Assembly (NCBI RefSeq): GCF_004331385.1
Contig: NZ_SJON01000003.1
Span: 186,001 to 250,000, forward strand
DNA from: Enterobacter quasihormaechei
GTDB lineage: Bacteria > Pseudomonadota > Gammaproteobacteria > Enterobacterales > Enterobacteriaceae
DNA: 64,000 nt
Direction: 5' to 3'
Under the pieces are notes generated by a model. That model saw nothing but the letters and a program-made list of their open reading frames with translations. It was not told the origin of the DNA and searched no databases. This document shows, piece by piece, positions 40,623 through 49,368 of the stretch (positions are counted from its first letter, which is position 1; each line of letters begins with the position of its first letter). The translations under genes and the position numbers were made by a program.

Positions 40623-41174
40623 ATGAAACTGATGTTTGCGTCGGATATCCATGGATCGCTGCCCGCGACCGAACGCGTGCTTTCGCTGTTTGCCCAAAGC
40701 GGGGCGCAATGGCTGGTCATCCTGGGTGATGTATTAAACCATGGCCCGCGCAATGCGCTGCCGGAAGGCTATGCCCCGGCGCAGGTGGCGGAAAAATTGA
40801 ATCAGCACGCTTCGCGCATCATTGCCGTGCGCGGCAACTGTGACAGTGAAGTTGACCAGATGCTGCTGCACTTTCCCATCACCGCTCCCTGGCAACAGGT
40901 GCTGATGGAAACCAGCCGTTTGTTCCTGACCCATGGGCACCTGTTCGGCCCGGATAACCTGCCGTCACTCGCCGCTGGCGATGTCCTGGTTTCTGGCCAT
41001 ACTCATATTCCGGTGGCGGAAAAACGTGAAGGCATTTATTACTTCAACCCCGGGTCCGTCAGCATTCCAAAGGGCCGTTACCCGGCAAGCTACGGCATGT
41101 ACGAAGACGGTACATTAAGCGTTATAGCACTTAATGATCAGCAAGTTATTGCACAGATAGCGATTAATCCGTAA
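40623..41174 (+). CDS. yfcE: YfcE, metal-dependent phosphodiesterase
   Basis: This 183-residue calcineurin-like phosphoesterase has the metal-binding motifs in order: Asp8 and His10 (SDIHGS), [17 protein letters not shown], and GHTHIP with the paired His near the end. E. coli YfcE cleaves artificial phosphodiesters in the presence of Mn; its natural substrate is unknown. GGAGGAG precedes the ATG. It is followed by yfcD on the same strand, 55 bases away. Confidence 0.94.
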   Translation: MKLMFASDIHGSLPATERVLSLFAQSGAQWLVILGDVLNHGPRNALPEGYAPAQVAEKLNQHASRIIAVRGNCDSEVDQMLLHFPITAPWQQVLMETSRLFLTHGHLFGPDNLPSLAAGDVLVSGHTHIPVAEKREGIYYFNPGSVSIPKGRYPASYGMYEDGTLSVIALNDQQVIAQIAINP

Positions 41175-41229
41175 GTTACACCTCAACTGCAAACGCGCCG
41201 AAAGAGCGCTTAGACGAGAAGGTTTCCCG

Positions 41230-41796
41230 ATGGTGGAGCAGAATCATTTGGCAAGTACTGAATGGGTTGACATTGTCAGCGAAGAAAATGAAGTGATCGC
41301 GCAGGCCAGCCGCGAACAAATGCGTGCGGAGCGTCTGCGTCACCGCGCGACGTACATCGTTGTTCATGACGGCATGGGCAAGATTCTGGTCCAGCGTCGC
41401 ACCGACACCAAAGATTTTCTTCCTGGTATGCTGGATGCCACAGCGGGTGGCGTCGTGCAGGCCGATGAAGTGCTGCTGGATTCCGCGCGTCGTGAAGCGG
41501 AAGAAGAGTTAGGTATCGCTGGCGTGCCGTTTGCCGAGCACGGCCAGTTTTATTTTGAAGATGAGCATTGCCGCGTCTGGGGCGGGCTGTTTAGCTGCGT
41601 TTCCCATGGGCCTTTCGCCTTGCAGGAAGAGGAAGTGAGCGAAGTCAGCTGGATGACGCCGGAAGAGATCACCGCGCGTTGCGACGAGTTCACGCCTGAT
41701 TCCTTAAAAGCACTGGCGCTGTGGATGACCCGCAACGCCAAAAACGAATCCGCTAAACCGGAAAATAGAGCGGAGAAAGAGGAAGAGGCTGAGTAA
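41230..41796 (+). CDS. yfcD: YfcD, Nudix hydrolase
   Basis: This 188-residue Nudix protein has the full box GX5EX7REUXEEXGU ([24 protein letters not shown], about residues 75-98), with the Glu residues that bind metal. The N-terminal part is typical of the IDI-like subgroup. The substrate is not established. It is eight residues longer than its E. coli relative, at the charged C-terminus. Only three bases separate it from the convergent LacI-type gene, with no visible terminator between them. Confidence 0.94.
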   Translation: MVEQNHLASTEWVDIVSEENEVIAQASREQMRAERLRHRATYIVVHDGMGKILVQRRTDTKDFLPGMLDATAGGVVQADEVLLDSARREAEEELGIAGVPFAEHGQFYFEDEHCRVWGGLFSCVSHGPFALQEEEVSEVSWMTPEEITARCDEFTPDSLKALALWMTRNAKNESAKPENRAEKEEEAE

Positions 41797-41799
41797 GCC

Positions 41800-42819
41800 T
41801 TAACAGCTTTCCCGCAGGCACAGGCTGGACGCGATGGGCTTATGGTCGCGCCAGCCCCCGTCGTTCAGTCGTTCCAGTAACGCTTTCCCGGCTTCAATAC
41901 CAATCTTGCGATGCGGCACCGCCATCGTCGTCAGCGGCGGCTGACAGACGCGGCTGACGTCGCTATCGCCAAAGCCCACCACCGCTAAATCGTCCGGCAC
42001 TTTGATGCGCCGACGCTGGCACTCATACAGCGCGCCGCAGGCGAGCTCATCGGATACGCACACCAGTGCGTCCAGCTCCGGCCACGCCAGCAGGAACTCG
42101 GGCAGCTGCGCCGCGCCGGTAGAGAAGTTTGGCGGCATGGCGGCATTAATCACCCTGTTCGGCGACATGTGGTGGCGCAGCATCGCCTTATACCAGCCCT
42201 GCAAATGCTGCTGAAAAATCCACTGCTCCTGGTTAGCACACAGCAGGCCGATATTCTGGTAGCCGCGCTGGATCACCATTTCTGTGAGTTCATACATGGC
42301 GGCGACATTATCAATCCCGATATTCATATCAATCGGATCGGCACGCATCGCACCCATTTCCATCACCGGGATAGAGGCGTTTTTAAGCCAGTGCCGCACG
42401 GTATCGGAGTGTTCAACGCTAAGCAATATTGCCGCGGCGATATTCGATGCCAGCAGCGTTTCTAGCAGTTTCTCTTCCTGTTCAAGACGGTGCTGAGATT
42501 CCGCCAGCATGATCTGGTAGCCCGCAGGCTGAAGCACCTGCTGTAGCCCGGCGAACATCTCGGAACATCCAGCTTCGGAAAGATTGGGAACAACCATCGC
42601 AATCGTCCATGACGACGCTGATGCCAGCGCGCTGGCGGCAAGATTGGGCATGTAACCCAGCTCCTGCACCGCAGCTTCAATTTTTTCACGCAGTTTATCG
42701 GAAACCTGTTCGGGCGTGCGGAGAGCACGGGAAACGGTCATCGTGCCTACGCCGGCAAGCTGCGCGACATCCGCGAGCGTTACTTTTCCGGTACTGCGGC
42801 GTTTTCGGGTTAAAGACAT
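41800..42819 (-). CDS. LacI-family transcriptional regulator of the adjacent PTS/transketolase operon
   Basis: This 339-residue regulator has an N-terminal helix-turn-helix (VTLADVAQLAGVGTMTVSRAL, about 12-32), a hinge helix (LAASALAS) and a periplasmic-binding-protein-like effector domain (about 65-339). It is GntR-like within the LacI family. I took the ATG at 42819, with AGGA upstream; the frame runs upstream without similarity. It is divergent from the PTS operon, and perfect palindromes lie in the shared gap, so it is very likely the local repressor. The inducer is probably the imported sugar or its phosphate, which is unidentified. Confidence 0.9.
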   Translation of the reverse strand: MSLTRKRRSTGKVTLADVAQLAGVGTMTVSRALRTPEQVSDKLREKIEAAVQELGYMPNLAASALASASSWTIAMVVPNLSEAGCSEMFAGLQQVLQPAGYQIMLAESQHRLEQEEKLLETLLASNIAAAILLSVEHSDTVRHWLKNASIPVMEMGAMRADPIDMNIGIDNVAAMYELTEMVIQRGYQNIGLLCANQEQWIFQQHLQGWYKAMLRHHMSPNRVINAAMPPNFSTGAAQLPEFLLAWPELDALVCVSDELACGALYECQRRRIKVPDDLAVVGFGDSDVSRVCQPPLTTMAVPHRKIGIEAGKALLERLNDGGWRDHKPIASSLCLRESC

Positions 42820-42929
42820 ACATCTTCCTGCTGACAGGACGTGAGTCAGTTTCATCCTTATTTTACGTGACAGGCAGTATACGCCTTAAATCCCTTTTTT
42901 TGCTGTGATTTCACACCATGATAGCAATT

Positions 42930-42943
42930 TGATAGCGCTATCA
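42930..42943. promoter_or_regulatory. Palindromic operator 1 of the LacI-type regulator
   Basis: TGATAGCGCTATCA is a perfect 14-bp palindrome with the central CG step of LacI-family operators. A second near-identical copy (GGTAGCGCTATC) lies 33 bases on. It sits between the regulator gene and the PTS genes. Confidence 0.75.
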
Positions 42944-42964
42944 CAGTTCTGCATGTTAGTTATT

Positions 42965-42976
42965 GGTAGCGCTATC
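42965..42976. promoter_or_regulatory. Palindromic operator 2 of the LacI-type regulator
   Basis: GGTAGCGCTATC repeats the core TAGCGCTA of operator 1, centred 34 bases away, about three helical turns. Two such sites on one face of the helix could be bridged by a tetramer or bound by two dimers. Confidence 0.7.
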
Positions 42977-42978
42977 TT

Positions 42979-42994
42979 TGTGATCGCGATCGCA
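42979..42994 (+). promoter_or_regulatory. Likely CRP site before the PTS operon
   Basis: TGTGATCGCGATCGCA fits TGTGA-N6-TCACA with one mismatch. It lies directly after operator 2 and about 60 bases before the EIIA gene. This would place the operon under glucose repression, as expected for a sugar PTS. Confidence 0.65.
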
Positions 42995-43054
42995 GTCATT
43001 GATTGATGGGTTGAATAGAGTTTGCCCATGTCTGGGCTTTAGCGGGAGTGAAGA

Positions 43055-43498
43055 GTGCTCAAAAAGTGGATATATGATACAACCATAACGCTACAGGATA
43101 GCGTTGAAAACTGGCCGCAGGCGCTGGAGCTGTGCGCGAAACCGCTGCTGGATTTGCAGGTGATTGCGCCGGAATACGTCACGGCGATCATCGAGCAGCA
43201 CCACGCGCTAGGACCCTACTATGTACTGGCTCCCGGCCTGGCAATGCCGCATGCAAGGCCGGAAGAGGGGGCGAAAGGTCTCGGTCTGTCATTATTAAAA
43301 CTGAAACAGGGCGTCTCTTTTGGTGCCGGTGAGTTTGACCCCGTCGATGTGATTGTAATGCTGGCTGCGCCGGACAAACATAGCCATATCGAAATGATTT
43401 CGGCGTTAGCGGAATTATTTTCCAGCGACGAAGATATGGCTGAATTACACCGGGCGAATACGCTGGAGGAGATAAAAACCATCATCGGCCGCTTCTGA
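43055..43498 (+). CDS. PTS EIIA component, mannitol/fructose/ascorbate type
   Basis: This 147-residue cytoplasmic protein belongs to the PTS EIIA type 2 family. The phosphorylated His66 is in the motif LAMPHARPEEGA. It takes phosphate from HPr and passes it to the EIIB encoded next. The start is a GTG with GGGAG about 8 bases upstream. It is the first gene of a five-gene unit: EIIA, EIIB, EIIC and two transketolase halves. Salmonella has a similar unit at the same place between yfcD and pta, as I recall; E. coli K-12 does not. The sugar is unknown. Confidence 0.92.
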   Translation: MLKKWIYDTTITLQDSVENWPQALELCAKPLLDLQVIAPEYVTAIIEQHHALGPYYVLAPGLAMPHARPEEGAKGLGLSLLKLKQGVSFGAGEFDPVDVIVMLAAPDKHSHIEMISALAELFSSDEDMAELHRANTLEEIKTIIGRF

Positions 43499-43577
43499 TT
43501 TAATTCTTTAATCCGTTTCATCTCAACATTACGCGTCAGCGTGATGGGGCGTACTCTACTCAAAAAAGGGGATAACA

Positions 43578-43850
43578 ATGAAAATTATGGCTATTTGCGG
43601 CTCCGGCCTGGGCAGCAGTTTTATGGTCGAAATGAATATTAAAAAGGTGCTCAAAAAACTGGAGATTGAGGCCGAGGTGGAACACTCCGACCTCTCCTCG
43701 GCCACGCCGGGCGCGGCGGACCTGTTTGTGATGGCGAAAGACATTGCGGCCAGCGCCAGCGTGCCGGAAAGCCAGCTGGTGGTCATCAACAATATTATCG
43801 ATATCAACGAACTCGAAGCGCAGCTGCGCGCCTGGTTCGAAAGACAATAA
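43578..43850 (+). CDS. PTS EIIB component, UlaB-like
   Basis: This 90-residue protein has the lactose/ascorbate-type EIIB fold. The phosphorylated Cys7 opens the P-loop CGSGLGSSF. It accepts phosphate from EIIA and gives it to the sugar as it passes through EIIC. It follows EIIA by 79 bases and precedes EIIC by 21. The pairing with a UlaA-type EIIC places it in the ascorbate-Gat superfamily. Confidence 0.92.
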   Translation: MKIMAICGSGLGSSFMVEMNIKKVLKKLEIEAEVEHSDLSSATPGAADLFVMAKDIAASASVPESQLVVINNIIDINELEAQLRAWFERQ

Positions 43851-43871
43851 TCCTGATTAGGCGAGGTGGAT

Positions 43872-45263
43872 ATGTTTATCCTTGAAACGCTGAATTTCGT
43901 TGTTGATATTTTAAAAGTCCCTTCTGTCCTGGTAGGGTTAATTGCCTTAATTGGTCTTGTCGCGCAGAAAAAAGCGTTTTCTGATGTGGTAAAAGGCACG
44001 ATTAAAACCATTCTTGGCTTTATTGTTCTGGGCGGTGGCGCCACCGTGCTGGTAGGCTCTTTAAATCCGTTAGGCGGTATGTTTGAGCACGCTTTTAATA
44101 TTCAGGGCATTATTCCCAACAATGAAGCGATTGTATCCATTGCCCTGGAAAAATACGGTGCCTCGACTGCGCTAATTATGGCCTTCGGGATGGTGGCGAA
44201 TATTATCGTCGCGCGCTTTACCCGCCTGAAGTATATCTTCCTGACCGGGCACCACACCTTCTACATGGCGTGCATGATCGGCGTGATCCTCACGGTTGCA
44301 GGCTTCGAGGGAGTAGGGCTGGTCTTTACCGGTTCGCTGATCCTCGGCCTGATTATGGCCTTCTTCCCGGCGATTGCGCAGCGCTATATGAAGCGTATCA
44401 CCGGCAACGATGAGATCGCCTTCGGTCATTTCGGTACGCTGGGCTACGTGCTGTCCGGCTGGATTGGCAGCAGGGTCGGCAAAGGCTCCCGCTCCACCGA
44501 AGAGATGAACCTGCCGAAGAACCTCAGCTTCCTGCGTGACAGCTCGATCTCAATTTCCCTGACCATGATGATTATCTACCTGATCATGGCGGTGAGCGCC
44601 GGGCGCGAGTACGTGGAGTCCACCTTCAGCGGCGGGCAAAACTACCTGGTGTACGCCATTATCATGGCGATCACCTTCGCAGCAGGCGTCTTCATCATCC
44701 TGCAAGGCGTGCGCCTGATTCTGGCGGAAATCGTCCCGGCCTTTACCGGCTTCTCTGAAAAACTGGTGCCGAACGCGCGGCCTGCGCTGGACTGCCCGGT
44801 GGTCTACCCGTATGCGCCAAACGCGGTGCTGATTGGCTTCCTGTTCAGCTTCCTCGGCGGGATTGTGGGCTTGTTGATCTGCGGTCAGTTTAGCTGGGTG
44901 CTGATCCTCCCGGGCGTGGTGCCGCATTTCTTCACCGGTGCAACGGCGGGCGTGTTTGGGAACGCCACCGGCGGACGTCGCGGGGCGATGATTGGCGCGT
45001 TTGCCAACGGCCTGCTGATCACCTTCCTGCCGGTCCTCCTGCTGCCTGTTCTGGGCGCGATTGGCTTTGCGAATACCACCTTCTCGGACGCTGATTTTGG
45101 TGCGGTCGGGATTGTGCTCGGCAATCTTGCGCGCTTCCTGTCGCCGCTTGCCATCACCGGACTGGTTGTTGTGTTGTTCGCGCTGCTGGTGGCTTACAAC
45201 ATCTTCGCTAAAAACAAACCTGCGGGCGGTAACGCGCAGGAAAACCCCGGAGCCAAATCATGA
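43872..45263 (+). CDS. PTS EIIC component, UlaA (ascorbate) family
   Basis: This 463-residue membrane protein has about eleven hydrophobic segments and resembles UlaA, the L-ascorbate EIIC. The family features include GHHTFYMACMIG (about 126-137), an SRVGKGSRSTEEMNLPKNLSFLRDSS cytosolic loop and the repeated pattern of the second half with PGVVPHFFTGATAGVFGN. It forms the channel and binds the sugar, which is phosphorylated on entry. I took the ATG at 43872 with GAGG five bases upstream rather than the GTG two codons earlier. It overlaps the first transketolase gene by four bases (ATGA). No ulaG-type lactonase is present, so ascorbate itself is unlikely to be the substrate. Confidence 0.92.
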   Translation: MFILETLNFVVDILKVPSVLVGLIALIGLVAQKKAFSDVVKGTIKTILGFIVLGGGATVLVGSLNPLGGMFEHAFNIQGIIPNNEAIVSIALEKYGASTALIMAFGMVANIIVARFTRLKYIFLTGHHTFYMACMIGVILTVAGFEGVGLVFTGSLILGLIMAFFPAIAQRYMKRITGNDEIAFGHFGTLGYVLSGWIGSRVGKGSRSTEEMNLPKNLSFLRDSSISISLTMMIIYLIMAVSAGREYVESTFSGGQNYLVYAIIMAITFAAGVFIILQGVRLILAEIVPAFTGFSEKLVPNARPALDCPVVYPYAPNAVLIGFLFSFLGGIVGLLICGQFSWVLILPGVVPHFFTGATAGVFGNATGGRRGAMIGAFANGLLITFLPVLLLPVLGAIGFANTTFSDADFGAVGIVLGNLARFLSPLAITGLVVVLFALLVAYNIFAKNKPAGGNAQENPGAKS

Positions 45264-46090
45264 ATGAGAATGAGATAACCGAACTGGCGCGTCAGATCCG
45301 TCTTGAGACCCTGAAATCCCTGACGCAGCTGGGCTTTGGCCACTACGGCGGCAGCATGTCAGTCGTTGAAACGCTGGCGGTGCTGTACGACGCGGTGATG
45401 AAAATAGACCCGGCCGACCCGGACTGGCCAGAGCGCGATTACTTTGTGCTGTCGAAAGGCCATGCGGGCCCGGCGCTCTACAGCACGCTGGCGATTAAGG
45501 GCTACTTCCCGGTTGAAGAGCTGAGCACGCTGAACCAGAACGGAACGCGTCTGCCCAGCCACCCGGATCGCCTGAAAACCCGCGGCGTGGATGCCACCAC
45601 CGGTTCGCTGGGGCAGGGGATCTCGATTGCGGGCGGCATGGCGCTGTCGCACAAGCTGGCAGGAAGGCCAAACCGCGTGTTCTGCATCGTCGGTGACGGG
45701 GAGCTGAACGAAGGCCAGTGCTGGGAAGCTTTCCAGTTTATCGCTCACCATCGACTGAACAACCTGACCGTGTTCGTGGACTGGAACAAACAGCAGCTCG
45801 ACGGTGAACTGGACGAAATCATCTGTGCCTTCGACCTGGAGGGCAAATTCCGCGCCTTTGGCTTTGACGTGGTGACGGTCAAAGGGGACGACATTCCGGC
45901 ACTGCTGAAGGTGACTTCACCGATCCCTGAGGCCGATGCGCGTCCGCGGGTGGTGATCCTCGACAGCATCAAAGGGCAGGGGGTGCCGTACCTGGAACAG
46001 CTCAGTAATTCGCATCACCTGCGATTAACCGAGGAGAGCAAAGCGGCGCTCAACGAGACGATTCGCCAACTGGAGGCTTCACATGATTAA
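45260..46090 (+). CDS. Transketolase, N-terminal (TPP-binding) subunit
   Basis: This 276-residue protein covers the first domain of transketolase. The thiamine diphosphate motif runs from GDGELNEGQCWEA (145-157) to about residue 168 (HHRLNN), and catalytic-pocket His68 (SKGHAGPALY) and His101 (PSHPDR) are present. The second half of the enzyme is encoded by the next gene, which overlaps by eight bases, so the two subunits should assemble together. It overlaps the EIIC gene by four bases. The sugar phosphate made by the PTS is the likely donor of the two-carbon unit. This matches split transketolases such as the apulose-4-phosphate enzyme, but the substrate here is not known. Confidence 0.93.
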   Translation: MNENEITELARQIRLETLKSLTQLGFGHYGGSMSVVETLAVLYDAVMKIDPADPDWPERDYFVLSKGHAGPALYSTLAIKGYFPVEELSTLNQNGTRLPSHPDRLKTRGVDATTGSLGQGISIAGGMALSHKLAGRPNRVFCIVGDGELNEGQCWEAFQFIAHHRLNNLTVFVDWNKQQLDGELDEIICAFDLEGKFRAFGFDVVTVKGDDIPALLKVTSPIPEADARPRVVILDSIKGQGVPYLEQLSNSHHLRLTEESKAALNETIRQLEASHD

Positions 46091-47036
46091 GGTTGCACCG
46101 GCAGGACAGAAAGATTCGGTTGAGATGCGTAAGGTCTACGCGGGCTTTGTGGCCAGGCAGATTGAGGCCGGGAGCGAGATCGTTGCGCTCGAGGCGGACC
46201 TGATGAGTTCGATGGCGATGGACGGCGTAGCGCGGGATTATCCACAGCACGTCATCAACTGCGGCATTATGGAGGCCAACGTGATCGGAACGGCCGCCGG
46301 GCTGTCGCTCACCGGACGTAAGCCGTTCGTGCATACTTTTACCGCCTTCGCCAGCCGTCGCTGCTTCGACCAGCTGTTTATGTCGCTGGACTACCAGCGC
46401 AATAACGTGAAGGTGATTGCCTCGGATGCGGGCGTGACGGCCTGCCACAACGGCGGGACGCACATGTCGTTCGAGGATATGGGCATCGTGCGCGGTCTGG
46501 CGCATTCTGTGGTGCTGGAAGTCACCGATGCGGTGATGTTCGACGACGTGCTGCGTCAGCTTATCGATCTCGAAGGCTTCTACTGGGTGCGCACCATCCG
46601 CAAGCAGGCGCCGAGCGTCTATGCCCCTGGGTCAACCTTCACCATCGGCAAGGGCAACGTGCTGCGCGAGGGAAGCGATATCACGCTAATTGCCAACGGC
46701 ATTATGGTGGCGGAAGCGCTGGAAGCGGCGCGCCAGCTTGAACAGGAGGGGGTAAGCGCAGCGGTCATCGACATGTTTACCCTGAAGCCCATCGATCGGA
46801 TGCTGGTGAAAAACTACGCCGAGAAAACCGGGCGTATTGTGACCTGCGAAAACCACAGCATTCACAACGGGCTGGGATCGGCGGTGGCGGAAGTGCTGGT
46901 GGAAACCTGTCCGGTGCCTATGCGTCGGGTAGGTGTGAAGGAACGTTATGGTCAGGTGGGCACGCAGGACTTCCTGCAAAAAGAGTATGGCCTGACGGCG
47001 CATGACATTGTGTCGGCGGCGCGGGAGCTGCTGTAA
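46083..47036 (+). CDS. Transketolase, C-terminal subunit
   Basis: This 317-residue protein covers the pyrimidine-binding and C-terminal domains of transketolase. The conserved Glu64 that activates thiamine is in CGIMEANVIGTAAGLS, and aromatic residues (HTFTAFASRRCFDQ) line the cofactor site. The C-terminal domain (about 190-315) is that of transketolase/pyruvate dehydrogenase beta. It must join the preceding subunit to be active. The eight-base overlap with that gene shows translation coupling. A strong terminator follows at once. Confidence 0.93.
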   Translation: MIKVAPAGQKDSVEMRKVYAGFVARQIEAGSEIVALEADLMSSMAMDGVARDYPQHVINCGIMEANVIGTAAGLSLTGRKPFVHTFTAFASRRCFDQLFMSLDYQRNNVKVIASDAGVTACHNGGTHMSFEDMGIVRGLAHSVVLEVTDAVMFDDVLRQLIDLEGFYWVRTIRKQAPSVYAPGSTFTIGKGNVLREGSDITLIANGIMVAEALEAARQLEQEGVSAAVIDMFTLKPIDRMLVKNYAEKTGRIVTCENHSIHNGLGSAVAEVLVETCPVPMRRVGVKERYGQVGTQDFLQKEYGLTAHDIVSAARELL

Positions 47037-47037
47037 T

Positions 47038-47071
47038 AAAAAAAGGCGACCGGTTAAGTGGTCGCCTTTCT
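47038..47071 (+). terminator. Terminator after the transketolase operon
   Basis: The stem AAGGCGACC / GGTCGCCTT with an eight-base loop, preceded by an A-run and followed by TTC, starts two bases after the last stop. A REP-type repeat follows. Confidence 0.88.
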
Positions 47072-47141
47072 TGCCGGATGGCGCTTCGCTTATCCGGCCT
47101 ACAAAACCATAGGCCCGGTAAGCGCTAGCGCCACCGGGCTT
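47072..47141. repeat. REP/BIME-type repeat pair (transketolase-pta)
   Basis: A classical REP unit, GCCGGATGGCGCTTCGCTTA then TCCGGCCTAC, faces an inverted unit GTAAGCGCTAGCGCCACCGG. It separates the two convergent transcription units. Confidence 0.88.
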
Positions 47142-47148
47142 TTTAACA

Positions 47149-49293
47149 TTACTGCTGCTGCTGCGAAGACTGGATCGCCGTCAGCGCGATGGTGTAGACG
47201 ATATCGTCAACCAGCGCACCACGGGACAGGTCGTTCACAGGTTTGCGCATGCCTTGCAGCATTGGCCCGATGGAGATCAGGTCTGCTGAACGCTGTACCG
47301 CTTTATAGGTGGTGTTACCGGTGTTCAGATCCGGGAAGATGAACACGGTAGCGCGACCTGCAACCGGCGAGTTTGGCGCTTTAGATTTCGCCACGTCAGC
47401 CATGACGGCAGCATCGTACTGGAGCGGGCCGTCGATCATCAGATCGGGACGTTTTTCCTGCGCAATGCGGGTTGCTTCACGGACTTTCTCTACGTCGCTG
47501 CCTGCACCAGAGGTACCGGTGGAGTAGGAGAGCATCGCTACGCGCGGTTCAATACCGAAGGCAGTCGCGGAGTCAGCAGACTGGATAGCGATTTCTGCCA
47601 GCTGCTCTGCGGTTGGATCCGGGTTGATCGCGCAGTCGCCGTAAACGTAAACCTGTTCAGGCAGCAGCATGAAGAACACGGAGGAAACCAGAGAGCTGCC
47701 CGGTGCGGTTTTGATCAGCTGCAACGGTGGGCGGATGGTGTTCGCGGTGGTGTGAACCGCACCGGAAACCAGACCGTCAACTTCGTCCTGCTCCAGCATC
47801 AGCGTGCCCAGCACCACGTTGTCTTCCAGCTGCTCGCGCGCAACGGCTTCGGTCATGCCTTTGTTCTTACGCAGCTCAACCAGACGGGCAACGTAGCTTT
47901 CGCGCACCACTTCTGGGTCAACGATTTCGATGCCCGCGCCCAGCTCAACGCCCTGAGACGCCGCAACGCGGTTGATCTCGTCCGGGTTACCCAGCAGCAC
48001 ACAGGTCGCGATACCGCGCTCAGCACAGATGGCCGCCGCTTTAACGGTACGTGGTTCGTCGCCTTCTGGCAGAACCACGCGTTTGCCCGCTTTACGCGCC
48101 AGCTCGGTCAGCTGGTAGCGGAAGGCTGGAGGAGACAGACGGCGGCTGCGCTCGGAGGTCGCGGTCAGGGATTCAATCCAGTCTGCGTCGATGTAGCCCG
48201 CAACGTATTCCTGAACCTTCTCGATACGCTCGTGGTCATCAACCGGCACTTCCAGGTTGAAGCTTTGCAGGCTCAGGGAGGTCTGCCAGGTGTTGGTGTT
48301 CACCATGAAGACCGGCAGGCCGGTCGCGAACGCACGTTCGCACAGCTTGCTGATACGCGCGTCCATTTCGTAGCCACCGGTCAGCAGAATTGCACCGATT
48401 TCCACGCCGTTCATCGCCGCCAGGCAGGCAGCAACCAGCACGTCCGGACGGTCTGCGGAGGTCACCAGCAGGGAACCTGCGCGGAAGTGCTCCAGCATGT
48501 GCGGAATGCTGCGCGCACAGAAGGTCACGGACTTCACGCGGCGGGTGTTGATATCGCCTTCGTTGATCACGGTAGCGTTCAGGTGACGCGCCATATCGAT
48601 TGCGCGGGTGGCAATCAGATCGAAGCTCCATGGCACCGCGCCCAGAACAGGCAGTGGGCTGGAATCTTGCAGCTTAGCCGGGTCAACCTTGATAACTTTC
48701 GCTTTGGATGAGTCGTCGAAAATTTCGGACAGGTCAGGACGCGTACGGCCCTGTTCATCAACCGGTGCGTTCAGTTTGTTAACGATAACGCCGGTGATGC
48801 TGGTATTTTTCGCACCGCCGAAGCTGCTGCGCGTCAGTTCGATACGCTCTTTCAGCTGCTCTGGGGTATCAGTACCCTGGGACATCACGAAAACGATCTC
48901 TGCGTTCAGGGTTTTCGCGATTTCAAAGTTCAGGGACTGGGCAAACTGGTGTTTACGGGTCGGGACCAGGCCTTCAACCAGCACCACTTCCGCGTCCTGC
49001 GCGTTAGCGTGGTAGTTGGCGATGATCTCTTCCATCAGCACGTCTTTCTGGTTGCTGGAGAGCAGAGACTCAACGTGGCTCATCTTCAGCGGTTCAGCCG
49101 CAGGAAGATTGGAATTCTTACGCACAATGGTGGTGGTCTGGTCTGGCGCATCGCCACCGGCACGAGGCTGGGCGATAGGCTTAAAGACGCTCAGACGAAC
49201 GCCTTTGCGTTCCATAGCGCGGATCACGCCGAGGCTGACGCTGGTCAGGCCGACGCTGGTTCCGGTAGGGATCAGCATAATAGTACGGGACAC
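47149..49293 (-). CDS. pta: Pta, phosphate acetyltransferase
   Basis: This 714-residue enzyme converts acetyl-CoA and phosphate to acetyl phosphate. It is the long enterobacterial form: an N-terminal P-loop-like domain (about 1-225), a DRTGG domain (about 225-340) and the C-terminal catalytic domain (about 390-710) with conserved [16 protein letters not shown] and GPLQYDAA segments. It works with AckA to excrete acetate, and acetyl phosphate also modifies proteins. ackA lies 75 bases upstream in the same direction, with a hairpin between them. Confidence 0.97.
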   Translation of the reverse strand: MSRTIMLIPTGTSVGLTSVSLGVIRAMERKGVRLSVFKPIAQPRAGGDAPDQTTTIVRKNSNLPAAEPLKMSHVESLLSSNQKDVLMEEIIANYHANAQDAEVVLVEGLVPTRKHQFAQSLNFEIAKTLNAEIVFVMSQGTDTPEQLKERIELTRSSFGGAKNTSITGVIVNKLNAPVDEQGRTRPDLSEIFDDSSKAKVIKVDPAKLQDSSPLPVLGAVPWSFDLIATRAIDMARHLNATVINEGDINTRRVKSVTFCARSIPHMLEHFRAGSLLVTSADRPDVLVAACLAAMNGVEIGAILLTGGYEMDARISKLCERAFATGLPVFMVNTNTWQTSLSLQSFNLEVPVDDHERIEKVQEYVAGYIDADWIESLTATSERSRRLSPPAFRYQLTELARKAGKRVVLPEGDEPRTVKAAAICAERGIATCVLLGNPDEINRVAASQGVELGAGIEIVDPEVVRESYVARLVELRKNKGMTEAVAREQLEDNVVLGTLMLEQDEVDGLVSGAVHTTANTIRPPLQLIKTAPGSSLVSSVFFMLLPEQVYVYGDCAINPDPTAEQLAEIAIQSADSATAFGIEPRVAMLSYSTGTSGAGSDVEKVREATRIAQEKRPDLMIDGPLQYDAAVMADVAKSKAPNSPVAGRATVFIFPDLNTGNTTYKAVQRSADLISIGPMLQGMRKPVNDLSRGALVDDIVYTIALTAIQSSQQQQ

Positions 49294-49340
49294 GGTTTAT
49301 CCTCTTTCGTTACCGCCGCGTTGGGCGGGCTACAAAACAG

Positions 49341-49363
49341 CACCGCCAGCATTGCTGGCGGTG
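49341..49363 (-). repeat. Hairpin between ackA and pta
   Basis: A perfect 10-bp stem CACCGCCAGC / GCTGGCGGTG with a three-base loop lies 6 bases after the ackA stop, without a T-run on the minus strand. It may act as a partial terminator or mRNA stabiliser, setting the ackA:pta ratio. Confidence 0.65.
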
Positions 49364-49368
49364 TGGAA

